This document shows, piece after piece, positions 8,175 to 18,726 of a stretch of 50,392 nt of DNA; within the stretch, counting starts at the first letter, position 1, and the number at the start of each line of letters is the position of its first letter. The notes beneath the pieces were generated by a model that was not told the origin of the DNA, did no database searches, and saw only the letters and a program-made list of their open reading frames with translations. A program made the position numbers and the translations under genes. The stretch comes from Pseudomonas sp. 2FG (lineage in GTDB: Bacteria; Pseudomonadota; Gammaproteobacteria; Pseudomonadales; Pseudomonadaceae): positions 1 through 50,392 of the forward strand of contig NZ_SCMP01000021.1 in NCBI RefSeq assembly GCF_005502935.1. Direction: 5' to 3'.

Positions 8175-9356
8175 TTACTCGCGTTCGATCGCCAACGCCA
8201 CGCCTTGGCCGCCGCCGATGCACAGGGTGGCCAGGCCTTTCTTGGCATCGCGCTTGATCATCTCGTGCAGCAGGGTCACCAGTACCCGGCAACCCGATGC
8301 GCCGATGGGGTGGCCGAGGGCGATGGCGCCGCCGTTGACGTTGACCTTGCTGGCCTCCCAGCCGAGTTCTTTGCCGACCGCCAGGGCCTGGGCGGCGAAG
8401 GCTTCGTTGGCTTCGATCAGGTCCAGCTGCTCCAGCGTCCAGCCGGCCTTCGCCAGGCAACGCTGGGTCGCCGAGACCGGGCCGATGCCCATGATCGCCG
8501 GGTCGACGCCGGCATTGGCGTAAGCGGCGATGCGCGCCAGCACCGGCAAGCCGAGGGCTTGGGCTTTGGCGGCGCTCATCAGCAGCACGGCGGCGGCGCC
8601 GTCGTTGAGGCTGGAGGCGTTGCCGGCGGTGACGCTGCCGTCCTGCTTGAACGCCGGCTTGAGCTTGCCCAGGGCCTCGCTCGTGGTGCCGGCGCGTGGC
8701 TGCTCGTCGGTGGCGAAGGCCAGGGGCTCGCCCTTGCGCTGCGGAATCAGGATCGGGGTGATTTCCTCGGCGAAGCGCCCGCCTTCGATGGCGGCCACGG
8801 CTTTCTGCTGCGAGGCGGCGGCGAAGGCATCCTGGGCCTCACGGCTGATACCGTACTTCTCGACGAGGTTTTCCGCGGTGATGCCCATATGGTAGTCGTT
8901 GAAGGCATCCCACAGGCCGTCGCTGATCATGGTGTCGATGACCTGCGCGTGGCCCATGCGCAGGCCGGTGCGGGCGCCCGGCATGACGTAGGTGGAGAGG
9001 CTCATGTTCTCCTGGCCGCCGGCGATGATCACCTCGGCGTCGCCGCAGCGGATCGCCTGGGCGCCCAGGTGCAAGGCTTTCAGGCCGGAGCCGCAGACCT
9101 TGTTCAGGGTCAGCGCCGGTACCGCATGGGGTAGGCCGGCCTTGATCGCGGCCTGGCGCGCCGGGTTTTGGCCGGCGCCGGCAGTCAGCACCTGGCCGAG
9201 TATCACTTCGTCGACTTCGGTGCCATTCAGGCCGGTCTGCTCGAGCAGGCTGCGGATCACCGCCGCCCCCAGATCGACGGCAGGAATGCCCGCCAGCGAG
9301 CCCTGGAAGCTGCCAACGGCGGTACGGGTGGCGGCGACTATAACGACTTCTTGCAT
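8175..9356 (-). CDS. Acetyl-CoA C-acetyltransferase (thiolase II)
   Basis: A 393-residue biosynthetic-type thiolase joining two acetyl-CoA to acetoacetyl-CoA, or the reverse in ketone-body and fatty-acid breakdown. All three catalytic residues are at the canonical positions: nucleophile C88 (NKVCGSG), H349 (GHPIG) and C379 (CIGGGQG). The ATG at 9356 gives the standard length and the usual N-terminus (EVVIVAATRTAVG). An in-frame extension of 11 residues upstream has no support. No coenzyme A transferase or polyhydroxybutyrate gene is adjacent, so the pathway cannot be fixed from context. The gene lies next to an oxygenase-like gene and acetyl-CoA synthetase, both on the same strand but with gaps. 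Confidence 0.92.
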   Translation of the reverse strand: MQEVVIVAATRTAVGSFQGSLAGIPAVDLGAAVIRSLLEQTGLNGTEVDEVILGQVLTAGAGQNPARQAAIKAGLPHAVPALTLNKVCGSGLKALHLGAQAIRCGDAEVIIAGGQENMSLSTYVMPGARTGLRMGHAQVIDTMISDGLWDAFNDYHMGITAENLVEKYGISREAQDAFAAASQQKAVAAIEGGRFAEEITPILIPQRKGEPLAFATDEQPRAGTTSEALGKLKPAFKQDGSVTAGNASSLNDGAAAVLLMSAAKAQALGLPVLARIAAYANAGVDPAIMGIGPVSATQRCLAKAGWTLEQLDLIEANEAFAAQALAVGKELGWEASKVNVNGGAIALGHPIGASGCRVLVTLLHEMIKRDAKKGLATLCIGGGQGVALAIERE

Positions 9357-9456
9357 GGCGCAGTTCCTCACGAATAGTGGGCGCGGCAAGCCGCGGCGGG
9401 GGCGTATGTTGGCACAGAGGCTTTGCTGGCGGCCAGATGCCGAGCCGAGCGGTCGT

Positions 9457-10335
9457 TCAACGCAGCGGCGGCAGCCCCAGGCGTCGGCGCGCGCGGGTTA
9501 CGGAGCCGTTGCGCACCGCCCAGCGCAGCAGTGGTGCGGTGTGCTTGACGCCGCTGCGAATCAAGCGGCGCTGCAGGGGGTTGAAACCTAGGCTGAGCAT
9601 CTGTGCGGCCCACTCTGGCAACAGGTCGATACCGGCGTGCAGCATCAGTGCGCCGACCGGCTTGGCCAGGGCGCTCGGCGCCGGGGCGTTGAACAGGACG
9701 CGGAGGATTTCCTCGCTGCGTTGATCGCAGAGTAATTGCGGGCGTATCTGTTCGAGATAGTCGGCGACCTCTTGCCGTGAGCGCGGCACCGCCTGCGCCC
9801 CCAGGCGTTCGGCGATCAGCGCGGTCTCGGCGTAGTAGGCATCCTGATCGGCGCCGGACAGCTGTGGGTTGCGATAGCGCAGGTGGGCGGCGAGAAAGCT
9901 GCTGACTTCGGCGACATGCACCCAGGTCAGCAGCGCCGGATCGCTGGCCGCATAAGGGCGGCCGTCCGCCGCGGTGCCCGTCACCTGCAGGTGAATGGTG
10001 CGTACCTTGTCGATCAGCCAGTTGGCGTCCTGGGTCGAGCCATAGGTGGTGCCGGAGACGAATTGTCCGGTGCGGCGCAGGCGGCCGAGCAGGTCTGCAC
10101 GGAAGTTGGAGTGATCCCAGACGCCGGCCAGCACCAGGGGATGCAGCGCCTGCAACATCAACGCGCCGATGCCGCCGATCAGCATGCTGGTGAAGTCGCC
10201 ATGCACCTGCCAGCAGATGGTGTCGGGGCCGAACAGGCCGGGGTCGCCTTGGGGGTTTTCGAAGTCGATCTGGCCCAAGGCCAGGCCGGTGAGGCCAAGA
10301 ACCTGGCTTTCGATACGGCGGCGGATAAATTCCAT
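9457..10335 (-). CDS. MpaB/DUF2236 family oxygenase-like protein
   Basis: A 292-residue protein of the DUF2236 family, which includes the mycophenolic-acid oxygenase MpaB and the haem-containing rubber oxygenase Lcp. The core motifs are visible: an early VHGDFTSMLIGGIGALMLQ with a conserved histidine, then LHPLVLAGVWDHSNF, and a central WVHVAEVSSFLAAH with a further histidine. Such histidines bind a b-type haem in Lcp. The substrate in Pseudomonas is unknown. No signal peptide is visible. The gene lies downstream of acs, but the hairpin at 10365-10408 stands between them, so it probably has its own promoter. Confidence 0.8.
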   Translation of the reverse strand: MEFIRRRIESQVLGLTGLALGQIDFENPQGDPGLFGPDTICWQVHGDFTSMLIGGIGALMLQALHPLVLAGVWDHSNFRADLLGRLRRTGQFVSGTTYGSTQDANWLIDKVRTIHLQVTGTAADGRPYAASDPALLTWVHVAEVSSFLAAHLRYRNPQLSGADQDAYYAETALIAERLGAQAVPRSRQEVADYLEQIRPQLLCDQRSEEILRVLFNAPAPSALAKPVGALMLHAGIDLLPEWAAQMLSLGFNPLQRRLIRSGVKHTAPLLRWAVRNGSVTRARRRLGLPPLR

Positions 10336-10364
10336 AAGGGTGGACCGGGTGTTTCCAAGGGCGA

Positions 10365-10408
10365 AAAGCCCAGGCCGGGTAGCGCCTCTTGGCGAAATCC
10401 GGCCTGGG
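10365..10408 (-). terminator. Terminator after acs
   Basis: Perfect 10-bp inverted repeat (10369-10378 and 10399-10408) with a 20-base loop, followed on the minus strand by CTTTTC. It lies 36 bases beyond the acs stop codon and before the DUF2236 gene. Confidence 0.65.
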
Positions 10409-10444
10409 TTCAGTGAGTCGAGAAGCCCGCGGAGCGTTGCCGTG

Positions 10445-12382
<1,938 letters not shown>

Positions 12383-12631
12383 AGCGGGTCCTTTTTGTTG
12401 TGTTGCCGCAATGCCCGTAAGGGTGCACCCAGGCCGCTGCCTGGTTCAAGTGCTTCCCCGCCTGCTGTTAGTGCGGCAGCGGCTGAAGGATAGTCTGTGG
12501 ATAGTCCAATTGCCGAGTGACGAAGGTTACGGTGGCGCTGCCGTACGCGCTGTCTATAGCGCTTAGCGCGCGATCCAGGGCCGCGACGGGCTTTGTCGAG
12601 TCCAGCGCTGGTGCGTGGCGGGTCCAGGCAG
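12383..12631 (-). promoter_or_regulatory. acs upstream region without a gene
   Basis: About 250 bases between acs and the pgi terminator hairpin carry no convincing ORF. This must hold the acs promoter and leader. I cannot point to a clear -35/-10 pair or a clear sigma-54 site. A TATCCT-like -10 box lies near 12490 on the minus strand, but a matching -35 is not evident. Confidence 0.35.
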
Positions 12632-12668
12632 CACGAAGCCGGCGTGGAGTTACCAGGCCGGCTTCGTG
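12632..12668 (-). terminator. Terminator-like hairpin after pgi
   Basis: Perfect 12-bp inverted repeat (12632-12643 and 12657-12668) with a 13-base loop, 22 bases past the pgi stop codon. The stem is strong, but no T-tract follows on the minus strand. Confidence 0.6.
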
Positions 12669-12689
12669 TGCTTGCATGGGGCTTGAGCC

Positions 12690-14354
12690 TTAGCCGCGAT
12701 GACGGCCGCGGAAGTAGTCGATCAGTCCTTGAGTGGAGGCATCCTCGGCCGGTTGCTCGTTGCCGCCGGTCAGGCGCTGATAGACGCCTTTGCCCAGCTC
12801 CTTGCCCAGCTCCACACCCCATTGGTCGAAGGCGTTGATACCCCAGAGCACGCTCTGCACGAACACCTTGTGTTCGTAGAGCGCCACCAGTGCGCCCAGG
12901 CGTCGCGGGCTGATGCGCTCCATGGCCAGGGTGTTGCTCGGGCGGTTGCCGGGGATCACCTTGTGCGGCGCTAGGCGCTGCACTTCGTCTTCGGGCAGAC
13001 CCTTGGCGCGCAGCTCGCTCTCGGCCTCGTCGCGGTTCTTGCCGAGCATCAGCGCCTGGCTCTGCGACAGGCAGTTGGCATACAGCCATTGATGGTGATC
13101 GGCGACCGGGTTGTAGCTGACCACCGGCACTATGAAGTCCGCCGGAATCAGCTGGGTGCCCTGATGCAGCAACTGGTGGTAGGCGTGCTGGCCGTTACAG
13201 CCGACCCCACCCCAGATCACCGGGCCGGTGTCGCAGGTCACCGGGCTGCCGTCCTGGCGCACGCTCTTGCCGTTGGACTCCATGTCCAACTGCTGCAGGT
13301 GCTTGGTGATGTTTCTCAGGTAGTGGTCGTAGGGCAGGATGGCGTGGCTTTGCGCACCCCAGAAATTGCCGTACCAGACCCCGAGCAGCGCCAGCAGTAC
13401 CGGCATGTTGCGTTCGAAGGGCGTGCTCTGGAAGTGCTGGTCCATGCTGTAGGCGCCGGACAGCAGCTCCTTGAAGTTGGACATGCCGATGGCCAGGGCA
13501 ATCGGCAGACCGATCGCCGACCAGAGCGAGTAACGGCCGCCGACCCAGTCCCACATCGGGAAGATATTCTCTTCGCGGATGCCGAAGGCCATCGCCGCCT
13601 CACGGTTGCTGGATACCGCGATGAAGTGCTTGTAGAGCTCGCCCTCCGAACCGCCCTGGGCCAGGTACCAGCTGCGTGCGGCCTGGGCGTTCTTCAGGGT
13701 TTCCAGGGTGTTGAAGGACTTCGACGAGACGATAAACAGCGTGGTCTCGGCGCGCAGGCCTTCCGACAGTTCGTGGAATTCACTGCCGTCGATATTCGCC
13801 AGGTAATGGCAGCGCACGCCCTGTTGGGCGAACGGCAGCAAGGCTTCGGAGACCAGTTGCGGGCCGAGGAAGGAGCCGCCGATGCCGATATTCACCACGT
13901 CGGTGATCGGCTTCTCGGTGTAGCCGCGCCACAGGCCGTTGTGGATGCGCACCACCAGTTCGGTCATCTGATTGAGCACGCGGTGGACTTCGGGCATCAC
14001 ATTGACGCCGTTGACTATCAGGCGTTCACCGACGGGCCGGCGCAGCGCCGTGTGCAGGGCCGGACGGCCTTCCGAGGCGTTGACCAGCTCGCCGTCGAAC
14101 AGCGCGCGAATGGCCTGCTCCAGGCCCGCTTCGCGCGCCAGGCCGACCAGCAGATCGCGAGTCTGCGCGTCGATCAGGTTTTTCGAGTAATCGAGGAAGA
14201 GGCCGCAGCTGCTCAGGGAGAACTGGCTAAAGCGCTGGGCGTCGGCATTGAACGCCTCGCGCATGCTGAAGTCCTGCATGGCTGCGCGATGCTGGCTCAG
14301 CGCCTGCCAGGCGGGCAGGGTAGTAACGTCGAGCGGGTGTTGGTAATACGCCAT
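12690..14354 (-). CDS. pgi: Glucose-6-phosphate isomerase
   Basis: A 554-residue enzyme that interconverts glucose 6-phosphate and fructose 6-phosphate in the cytoplasm. In Pseudomonas, which lacks phosphofructokinase, it works mainly toward hexose synthesis and the cyclic Entner-Doudoroff route. Family motifs are visible: GIGGSFLGPQL, the phosphate-binding VSSKSFNTLET, and GGRYSLWSAIGLP. The length fits the E. coli enzyme (549). The ATG at 14354 was chosen because AAGGAAG lies 9 bases upstream. A TTG three codons earlier would sit directly on the Shine-Dalgarno sequence. It follows panD, but the terminator at 14398-14421 separates them. Confidence 0.96.
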   Translation of the reverse strand: MAYYQHPLDVTTLPAWQALSQHRAAMQDFSMREAFNADAQRFSQFSLSSCGLFLDYSKNLIDAQTRDLLVGLAREAGLEQAIRALFDGELVNASEGRPALHTALRRPVGERLIVNGVNVMPEVHRVLNQMTELVVRIHNGLWRGYTEKPITDVVNIGIGGSFLGPQLVSEALLPFAQQGVRCHYLANIDGSEFHELSEGLRAETTLFIVSSKSFNTLETLKNAQAARSWYLAQGGSEGELYKHFIAVSSNREAAMAFGIREENIFPMWDWVGGRYSLWSAIGLPIALAIGMSNFKELLSGAYSMDQHFQSTPFERNMPVLLALLGVWYGNFWGAQSHAILPYDHYLRNITKHLQQLDMESNGKSVRQDGSPVTCDTGPVIWGGVGCNGQHAYHQLLHQGTQLIPADFIVPVVSYNPVADHHQWLYANCLSQSQALMLGKNRDEAESELRAKGLPEDEVQRLAPHKVIPGNRPSNTLAMERISPRRLGALVALYEHKVFVQSVLWGINAFDQWGVELGKELGKGVYQRLTGGNEQPAEDASTQGLIDYFRGRHRG

Positions 14355-14397
14355 GGCCTGCAACTTCCTTCTAACGTGAAGAACCTTTGAACACTAA

Positions 14398-14421
14398 AAA
14401 GCCCGGAGCGTTCCGGGCTTT
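14398..14421 (-). terminator. Rho-independent terminator after panD
   Basis: A 7-bp GC stem (14401-14407 and 14412-14418) extended by A:T pairs, with a GCGT loop. On the minus strand a run of five T follows. It ends the panB-panC-panD message and insulates pgi. Confidence 0.9.
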
Positions 14422-14440
14422 CAGTTTAGCGGCGCTGGTC

Positions 14441-14821
14441 TTAAGCGACCTGCACCGGAATGGCATTACTGGTATGGCTGAGTTCATTGCCGGGCGCCAT
14501 ATACAGCATGCGCGGCTTGAAGCTGGCCAGTTCGGCCTCGCTGTAGTGCGCATAGGCGCAGATGATCACGCGGTCGCCGACTTTGGCTTTGTGCGCCGCC
14601 GCGCCGTTCACCGAGATGATCCGCGAGCCTTCCTCGCCACGGATGGCGTAGGTGGTGAAGCGCTCGCCGTTGTCGACGTTGTAGATTTGAATCTGCTCGT
14701 ATTCGCGGATGCCGGAAAGGTCCAGCCACTCACCGTCGATGGCACAGGAACCTTCGTAATCGAGCACCGCGTGAGTGACTTCGGCGCGGTGCAATTTGGC
14801 CTTGAGCATGATGGCGTGCAT
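14441..14821 (-). CDS. panD: Aspartate 1-decarboxylase
   Basis: A 126-residue pyruvoyl enzyme that converts L-aspartate to beta-alanine, the precursor joined to pantoate by PanC. The self-cleavage site G24-S25 is present (DYEGSCAIDG), and the serine becomes the catalytic pyruvoyl group. Later conserved parts are NGERFTTYAI and NGAAAHKAKVGDRVIIC. The length equals that of the family. It is the last gene of a panB-panC-panD cluster, 83 bases after panC and before a strong terminator. Maturation usually needs no helper in gamma-proteobacteria outside the enterics, and none is seen here. Confidence 0.97.
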   Translation of the reverse strand: MHAIMLKAKLHRAEVTHAVLDYEGSCAIDGEWLDLSGIREYEQIQIYNVDNGERFTTYAIRGEEGSRIISVNGAAAHKAKVGDRVIICAYAHYSEAELASFKPRMLYMAPGNELSHTSNAIPVQVA

Positions 14822-14904
14822 GGTGGTTTCCTTAGCGGGGCCATAAACGGCGGCTGAGTTTGCCCGAACCCTGAGGGGCGATCAAGGCCGCGGGCGGTGT
14901 GCCT

Positions 14905-15765
14905 TCAGGCGGATTCTTCGAGGTCGAACGCGAGGTTGTCGATCAACCGGGTACTGCCAATAAACGCTGCGGCGAGAATCACCAGCTGGCGGTCGTTGGC
15001 CTCGGCTGGGCGCAGGTTGTCGGCTCTGCGGATTTCCAGATAGTCGGGGCGAAAGCCTGCATGCGCCAGCTCGCCTTTGCCTTGCGCGATCAGCTTGGCG
15101 AAGTCGCGCTCGCCGGCCTTGATCGCCGTGGCCATCTGCTTCAGGCAGCGATAAATCGCCGGTGCCGCCGCGCGCTGGGCGTCGTCCAGATAACCATTGC
15201 GCGAAGACAGGGCCAGACCATCCTCGGCCCGCACGGTCGGCTCGGCAATGATCTGGACCGGCATATTCAGGTCACGCACCAGGGTGCGAATCACCGCCAG
15301 TTGTTGGTAGTCCTTCTGGCCGAACACCGCCAGATCCGGCTGCACCATCTGGAACAGCTTGCTCACCACCGTGGCGACGCCGTCGAAATGGCCTGGCCGG
15401 CTGCCGCCGCAGAGTCCTTCGGACACACCGGACACGTGGACCAGCGTTTGTCCGGCCATGCCGTCGGGATACATCTCCTCGACGCTGGGGGCGAACAGCA
15501 GGTGGCAGCCGGCCTGGATCAGTTTCTCCTGATCCGCGGCGAGGGTGCGCGGGTAGCTCGCGAGGTCTTCCTTCGGGCCAAATTGCAGCGGGTTGACGAA
15601 GATGCTCGCGACCACGAAATCGACGCGTTGGGCAGCCTTCTCCACTAGCGCTGCATGGCCGGCGTGCAGATTGCCCATGGTCGGCACCAGGCCGATATCC
15701 TTGCCTTCGGCGCGGGCTTGGGCGACTGCGGCACGCAGCTCGCGGACGGTGGTAACCGTGTTCAT
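14905..15765 (-). CDS. panC: Pantothenate synthetase
   Basis: A 286-residue ligase that joins pantoate and beta-alanine with ATP to form pantothenate. Motifs: VPTMGNLHAGH, which carries the nucleotidyltransferase HxGH signature, then FGQKDYQQL, and the ALSSRNGYL loop in the place of KMSKS. The start codon overlaps the panB stop by four bases (ATGA at 15762-15765), which indicates translational coupling. The product joins those of panB and panD in one pathway. Confidence 0.96.
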   Translation of the reverse strand: MNTVTTVRELRAAVAQARAEGKDIGLVPTMGNLHAGHAALVEKAAQRVDFVVASIFVNPLQFGPKEDLASYPRTLAADQEKLIQAGCHLLFAPSVEEMYPDGMAGQTLVHVSGVSEGLCGGSRPGHFDGVATVVSKLFQMVQPDLAVFGQKDYQQLAVIRTLVRDLNMPVQIIAEPTVRAEDGLALSSRNGYLDDAQRAAAPAIYRCLKQMATAIKAGERDFAKLIAQGKGELAHAGFRPDYLEIRRADNLRPAEANDRQLVILAAAFIGSTRLIDNLAFDLEESA

Positions 15766-16562
15766 GCAGAGAATCCGTGTTCGGCGGTGGGGAAGGACAG
15801 GTCTTTGACGGCCTTGACGTAGGCGGCGAGGGCTGCCGGGATGCTCGGCTGGCCGTCCATGAAGTTCTTCACGAACTTGGGGGTGCGGCCGCTCAGGGAC
15901 AGGCCGAGCATGTCGTGCAGAACCAGCACCTGGCCGTCGGTGGCGTTACCGGCGCCAATGCCGATCACCGGAATCTTCACCGCCTGGGTGATTTCCGCCG
16001 CCAATTCGCTCGGCACGCACTCCAGCAGCAGCATGGCCGCGCCGGCTTGTTCCAGGGTCATGGCATCGCAGCGCAACTGGCGGGCCTGGGCTTCGCTGCG
16101 ACCCTGGACCTTGTAGCCGCCGAAGACGTTCACCGCCTGCGGTGTCAGGCCAAGGTGGGCGCATACCGGCACGCCACGCTCGACCAGCTGACGGATCGGC
16201 TCGGCCAGCCAGGCGGCGCCTTCCAGCTTGACCATATGCGCACCGGCCTGCATCAGCGCGGCGCAATTGTTGAAGGTGTGTTCGAGGGTGGCGTACGACA
16301 TGAAGGGCAGATCGGCAAGAATCAGCGCGCCCTGATTGCCGCGTTTGACGCTGGCAACGTGGTAGGCCATATCGGCGACGCTAACCGGCAAGGTGCTGTC
16401 GTGGCCTTGCAGAACCATGCCGAGGGAATCGCCTACCAACAGTACTTCGACTCCGGCCTGGCAAGCGGCCTGGGCGAAGGTGGCGTCATAGCAGGTAAGC
16501 ATGGCGATTTTCGCGCCGCTCTGCTTGAGGCTTTGTAGGGTGGTCAGGGTAACGTCAGGCAT
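15762..16562 (-). CDS. panB: 3-methyl-2-oxobutanoate hydroxymethyltransferase
   Basis: A 266-residue TIM-barrel enzyme. It transfers a hydroxymethyl group from methylenetetrahydrofolate to 3-methyl-2-oxobutanoate, a valine precursor, to make ketopantoate. The motifs MLTCYDATFA, VGDSLGMVLQGHDSTLPV and GIGAGNATDGQVLV are complete. The ATG at 16562 follows GAGGA by 8 bases, and the GTG one codon earlier is less likely. It stands at the head of panB-panC-panD, 134 bases after folK, so it may have its own promoter in that gap, where three GTTAC repeats also lie. The link to folate (folK) and valine chemistry is biochemical, not only positional. Confidence 0.96.
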   Translation of the reverse strand: MPDVTLTTLQSLKQSGAKIAMLTCYDATFAQAACQAGVEVLLVGDSLGMVLQGHDSTLPVSVADMAYHVASVKRGNQGALILADLPFMSYATLEHTFNNCAALMQAGAHMVKLEGAAWLAEPIRQLVERGVPVCAHLGLTPQAVNVFGGYKVQGRSEAQARQLRCDAMTLEQAGAAMLLLECVPSELAAEITQAVKIPVIGIGAGNATDGQVLVLHDMLGLSLSGRTPKFVKNFMDGQPSIPAALAAYVKAVKDLSFPTAEHGFSA

Positions 16563-16652
16563 CACAGTCGTCCTCTTGGCGCCTCGCGCGCATCGGAGCG
16601 GGGCAACGGGACGCCTATAGTCCTGATGGGGCGGGGTGAAGTCAATTGCAGG

Positions 16653-16678
16653 TGTTACCGAGTTGTTACTGGCGTTAC
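16653..16678. repeat. Three direct GTTAC repeats upstream of panB
   Basis: TGTTAC at 16653-16658, TGTTAC at 16664-16669 and CGTTAC at 16673-16678 lie in the folK-panB gap, 11 and 9 bases apart, so they face roughly the same side of the helix. The hexamer is the same as a half-site of the CbrB-type palindrome at 19223-19248, but here the arrangement is direct, not inverted. A regulatory role is only a guess. Confidence 0.3.
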
Positions 16679-16696
16679 CGCCATAGTCACGGCGAC

Positions 16697-17179
16697 TTAA
16701 AGGCGCTCCAGGCCCTGGAACGGGCAGGCACTAAGCAGCTCGCTGAGCCGCCGGCCATCCGCCAGCTGCAGGTCTGGAGCAAGCTCGGCCAAGGGGTAGA
16801 GGACAAACGGCCGGGCGTGCATATGGTAGTGCGGCACCTTGAGCCTGGGTTCGTCGAGCAGACGCTGACCAAACAGCAAGATGTCCAGGTCCAGTGTGCG
16901 TGGTCCCCAACGCTCGGCCTTGCGCTGTCGACCCTGGTTCAGTTCGATGGCCTGCAGGGCGTCGAGCAGCTGCAACGGCATGAGCCTGGTATCCAGTGCG
17001 GCCACGGCATTGACATAGCGCGGTTGCTCGGGCGGACCGAGCGGGTCGCTGGCATAAAATGACGATACGTTGACCAGTTGCGACTGCGGTAGTTGCGCCA
17101 GCGCGCCGAGGGCGTCGCGCAATTGGTCAAGCGGCTCGGCCAGGTTGCTGCCGAGGCCTATATACACCCGTTCCATCAT
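16697..17179 (-). CDS. folK: 6-hydroxymethyl-7,8-dihydropterin pyrophosphokinase
   Basis: A 160-residue kinase that transfers pyrophosphate from ATP to hydroxymethyl-dihydropterin in folate synthesis. The N-terminal VYIGLGSNLAEP and the HPPK signature RWGPRTLDLDILLFG are both clear. Two ATG codons stand in tandem: the first (17179) overlaps the pcnB stop by four bases, the second (17176) by one. I keep the first, though both give the same enzyme. The overlap with pcnB implies one message, the same pcnB-folK order as in many gamma-proteobacteria. Confidence 0.95.
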   Translation of the reverse strand: MMERVYIGLGSNLAEPLDQLRDALGALAQLPQSQLVNVSSFYASDPLGPPEQPRYVNAVAALDTRLMPLQLLDALQAIELNQGRQRKAERWGPRTLDLDILLFGQRLLDEPRLKVPHYHMHARPFVLYPLAELAPDLQLADGRRLSELLSACPFQGLERL

Positions 17180-18582
17180 TCGCCCGCTGGGGTCGGAGCG
17201 CCGTCGCTGCGCGGCCCACGCCGGCGGTTACCGCCGCGCCGACGTTTACGCGGTGCTGCGTTGCTTTCGTCCTGGTTGCTGCTGAGGTCGCGGATCATGC
17301 TGCGGCGTTCGCTGTCGCTACAGTCCTGATAATCCGTCCACCAGTCACCCAGGCCGCCGGTTTTCTCGCCGGCGCTTTCGCGCAGCAAGAGGAAGTCGTA
17401 ACCGGCACGGAAACGTGGGTTTTCCAGCAGCAAGTCGGCGCGTTTACCGCTACGGCGTGGCAGGCGTTCCTGCATATCCCAGATTTCGCGGATCGGAATG
17501 GTGAAGCGTTTCGGCACGGCAATACGCTGGCACTGCTCGCTGATCAGCTCATGGGCGGCCTCCTGCATGGCCGGGAGCGGCGGCATGCCGCGCTCCTGCA
17601 GTTGCGCCACGCGTGCGGGTAACGCAGGCCAGAGCAGGGCGGCGAAGAGGAATGCCGGGGTTACCGGTTTGCCCTGCTGGATCCGCAGGTCGGTGTTGGC
17701 CAGTGCCTGGCTGATCAAGCTGTGGGCATAGTCGGGGTTGCGCTTGAGTGCGGCGGCGCTGGCCGGGAACAGCGGGGCGAACAGGTCGTACTCGAGCAGC
17801 AGCTCGAAGGTGCGCTCGGCATAGCCGGCGAGGAACAGCTTGAGCACTTCATCGAACAGGCGCGCCGAGGGGATTTCCCGCAGCATCGCGGCCAGACGCG
17901 GGATAGGCGCGGCGCTGTGCTTCTCGATGTCGAAGTCCAGCTTGGCGGCGAAACGCACGGCGCGCAGCATGCGTACCGGGTCTTCCTGGTAGCGTTGTTC
18001 GGGGTCGCCGATCAGGCGGATCAAGCGGTTACGAATATCGTGCACGCCACGGGCGTAGTCGAGGATGTGCTCGCCGGTAACGTCGTAGTACAGCGCATTG
18101 ATGGTGAAATCGCGGCGCTGAGCGTCGTCCTCCAGGCTGCCATAGACATTGTCACGCAGGATGCGGCCGCTCTCATTGCGCGAAGACTGGTTGCTGTCTT
18201 CATCGTCTTCGCTCTGCGGGTGATTGGCGCGGAAGGTCGCGACCTCGATGATCTCGCGGCCGAAATGCACGTGCACCAATTTGAACCGACGGCCGATCAC
18301 CCGCGCGTTGCGGAACTCGGCCCGCACTTGCTCGGGCGTGGCGCTGGTGGCGACGTCGAAATCCTTGGGTTCGATGTCCAGCAGCAGGTCGCGTACGCAA
18401 CCACCGACCAAATAGGCCTGGTAACCGGCGTTTTGCAGACGCTCCACGACGCTGACCGCGTAGCGGCTGATTTGCCCGCGGCGTAACGGATGCTGGCGAT
18501 TAGTCAGCACTTCAGGGGTGCTGCGCAGGTGTTTGGCGCGGCGCAGGGGGGAACGCAAAGACTGGAACAGCTTTTTCAGCAT
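17176..18582 (-). CDS. pcnB: Poly(A) polymerase I
   Basis: A 468-residue class II nucleotidyltransferase that adds A tails to RNA 3' ends and so speeds decay of small and structured RNAs. The catalytic motif is YLVGGCVRDLLL followed by KDFDVATSA, and RRDFTINALYYD follows. The C-terminus is basic and disordered (RKRRRGGNRRRG), as in E. coli PcnB. The ATG at 18582 gives the family N-terminus MLKKLFQS. No good Shine-Dalgarno is visible, which suggests low expression as in E. coli. The crcZ gene lies directly upstream, as in P. aeruginosa. Read-through from crcZ could reach pcnB. Confidence 0.95.
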   Translation of the reverse strand: MLKKLFQSLRSPLRRAKHLRSTPEVLTNRQHPLRRGQISRYAVSVVERLQNAGYQAYLVGGCVRDLLLDIEPKDFDVATSATPEQVRAEFRNARVIGRRFKLVHVHFGREIIEVATFRANHPQSEDDEDSNQSSRNESGRILRDNVYGSLEDDAQRRDFTINALYYDVTGEHILDYARGVHDIRNRLIRLIGDPEQRYQEDPVRMLRAVRFAAKLDFDIEKHSAAPIPRLAAMLREIPSARLFDEVLKLFLAGYAERTFELLLEYDLFAPLFPASAAALKRNPDYAHSLISQALANTDLRIQQGKPVTPAFLFAALLWPALPARVAQLQERGMPPLPAMQEAAHELISEQCQRIAVPKRFTIPIREIWDMQERLPRRSGKRADLLLENPRFRAGYDFLLLRESAGEKTGGLGDWWTDYQDCSDSERRSMIRDLSSNQDESNAAPRKRRRGGNRRRGPRSDGAPTPAGE

Positions 18583-18726
18583 GGGATGCACTGTTTGACG
18601 GAATGGTCGGCCAGAATAGGAAATGACCGCATGATAGGCGCGGATTCTAGCATTGAGTCGGGGGATGGTGTAGGAAGCTGCGAAGGGCTGTCAAAGCGGG
18701 AGCTGTCAGCGCTTGGGAGGGCGAAG

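Noticed and set aside
12468..12677. A 69-codon minus-strand ORF upstream of acs.
   Set aside because: It starts in the pgi terminator and has no Shine-Dalgarno or domain. The region is better read as the acs promoter region.
13089..14390. A 433-codon open frame antisense to pgi.
   Set aside because: It runs over a highly conserved enzyme gene, has no Shine-Dalgarno and no domain. It is a GC-bias shadow.
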